The notes below the pieces were generated by a model that did no database searches, was not told the origin of the DNA, and saw only the letters and a list, made by a program, of their open reading frames with translations. Position numbers and translations under genes: made by a program. DNA of 7,285 nt from Actinomycetes bacterium (GTDB taxonomy: Bacteria; Actinomycetota; Acidimicrobiia; Acidimicrobiales; Microtrichaceae), in assembly GCA_023427825.1 (NCBI GenBank), contig JAEZAI010000471.1, forward strand, positions 1-7,285, read 5' to 3'. Positions 6,826 through 7,285 of the stretch are shown in pieces (the stretch's first letter is position 1; every line of letters starts with the position of its first letter).

Positions 6826-7285
6826 TCAGGCGACGTCGATCACGACGGTCTTGGCCGCCATGTCGAAGGGTGTCTGGCGTCGTTCGTTGGAGAAGAGGTT
6901 GACCAAGCCCCAGATGTAGAGGCCGAGCGTGATCAACGAGCAGGCGATGCCGGCCAGGTTGGGCAGCCATCGCAGGACGGCGGGTCCCCAGCCCGGCGTC
7001 TGGCCGTCGGACAACCGCACGACCTTGACCTTGACGAGCATGGCGCCGGGTGTCTGGCCTTTCAGCGCCACGAACACGATGTGGTAGGCGATCGGCACGA
7101 GCGCGGTGAACGCGTAGGCGATGATCATCGCTGCGACGCCGGCGCCCGACGCCGAGTCCTCGACGAACCCGAACTCGTTGACCGTGGTGGAGCTGGTCCC
7201 GCCGATCGTGACGCCGGCGATCACCCACACGAGCACCACGGCGACCACGACGATCACCCAGTCGATCAACCAGCCGCCGATGCGC
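6826..7285 (-). CDS. RDD family membrane protein (5' end missing)
   Basis: Partial protein of at least 152 residues, entering from the right edge. The first visible residues RIGGWLIDWVIVVVAVVLVW carry the Arg and Asp that, with a later Asp, give the RDD family its name. A TTG at 7269 could serve as a start, but the conserved RIGGWLID lies upstream of it, so the gene continues outside the window. Hydrophobic segments follow: the first helix at the N-terminus, a second around AAMIIAYAFTALVPIAYHIV, and a third around LAGIACSLITLGLYIWGLVN. Between them LKGQTPGAMLVKVKVV matches the family's 'kGqTpGk...g..v' loop, and the end QTPFDMAAKTVVIDVA matches the usual 'hD..agT.Vv' finish with its conserved Asp. 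RDD proteins have varied or unknown roles; some have been linked to ion or solute transport. No substrate can be assigned. The downstream membrane protein follows after 49 nt. Confidence 0.88.
   Translation of the reverse strand, partial: RIGGWLIDWVIVVVAVVLVWVIAGVTIGGTSSTTVNEFGFVEDSASGAGVAAMIIAYAFTALVPIAYHIVFVALKGQTPGAMLVKVKVVRLSDGQTPGWGPAVLRWLPNLAGIACSLITLGLYIWGLVNLFSNERRQTPFDMAAKTVVIDVA

Overview
The window comes from a high-GC bacterium, most likely an actinomycete. The relatives of Acidimicrobiia are a plausible home, but that is inference from protein style and gene order only. Coding regions show strong G/C at third positions, all eight visible gene ends use TGA, and start codons are mixed (ATG, GTG).

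Layout. (1) Positions 1-521, minus strand: the 5' part of an unrecognised protein that runs off the left edge. It appears to contain two tandem small beta-barrel repeats of Sm-like pattern. (2) Positions 541-5840, plus strand: a tightly packed housekeeping cluster in the order phoH, ybeY, CNNM/CorC-type CBS membrane protein, era, uppS, recO. The ybeY/CNNM and CNNM/era junctions overlap by 4 nt (GTGA and ATGA), and the other gaps are 16, 27 and 42 nt, so one transcript is likely. (3) Positions 5852-5879: a perfect 12-bp GC-rich hairpin with a 4-nt loop between convergent gene sets, a probable shared terminator. (4) Positions 5916-7285, minus strand: two membrane-protein genes, a six-helix protein with a Pro/Gly-rich cytoplasmic tail, and upstream of it an RDD-family protein whose 5' end lies beyond the right edge.

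How the genes fit together. PhoH (P-loop NTPase), YbeY (rRNA-processing endonuclease) and Era (30S assembly GTPase) form the well-known ribosome maturation and RNA-quality block. UppS supplies the undecaprenyl (or related) diphosphate carrier for cell-wall synthesis, RecO serves RecFOR recombinational repair, and the CNNM protein is a probable Mg2+/metal transporter. Apart from shared transcription there is no obvious single pathway.

The most notable anomaly is an in-frame amber codon (TAG, 5163-5165) at codon 15 of an otherwise intact recO. Homology continues on both sides of it without a frame change. It may be a sequencing or strain-level substitution, a pseudogene, or (less likely) a recoding event. 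I see no mobile element, CRISPR array, tRNA or rRNA, and no non-coding stretch longer than about 80 nt.
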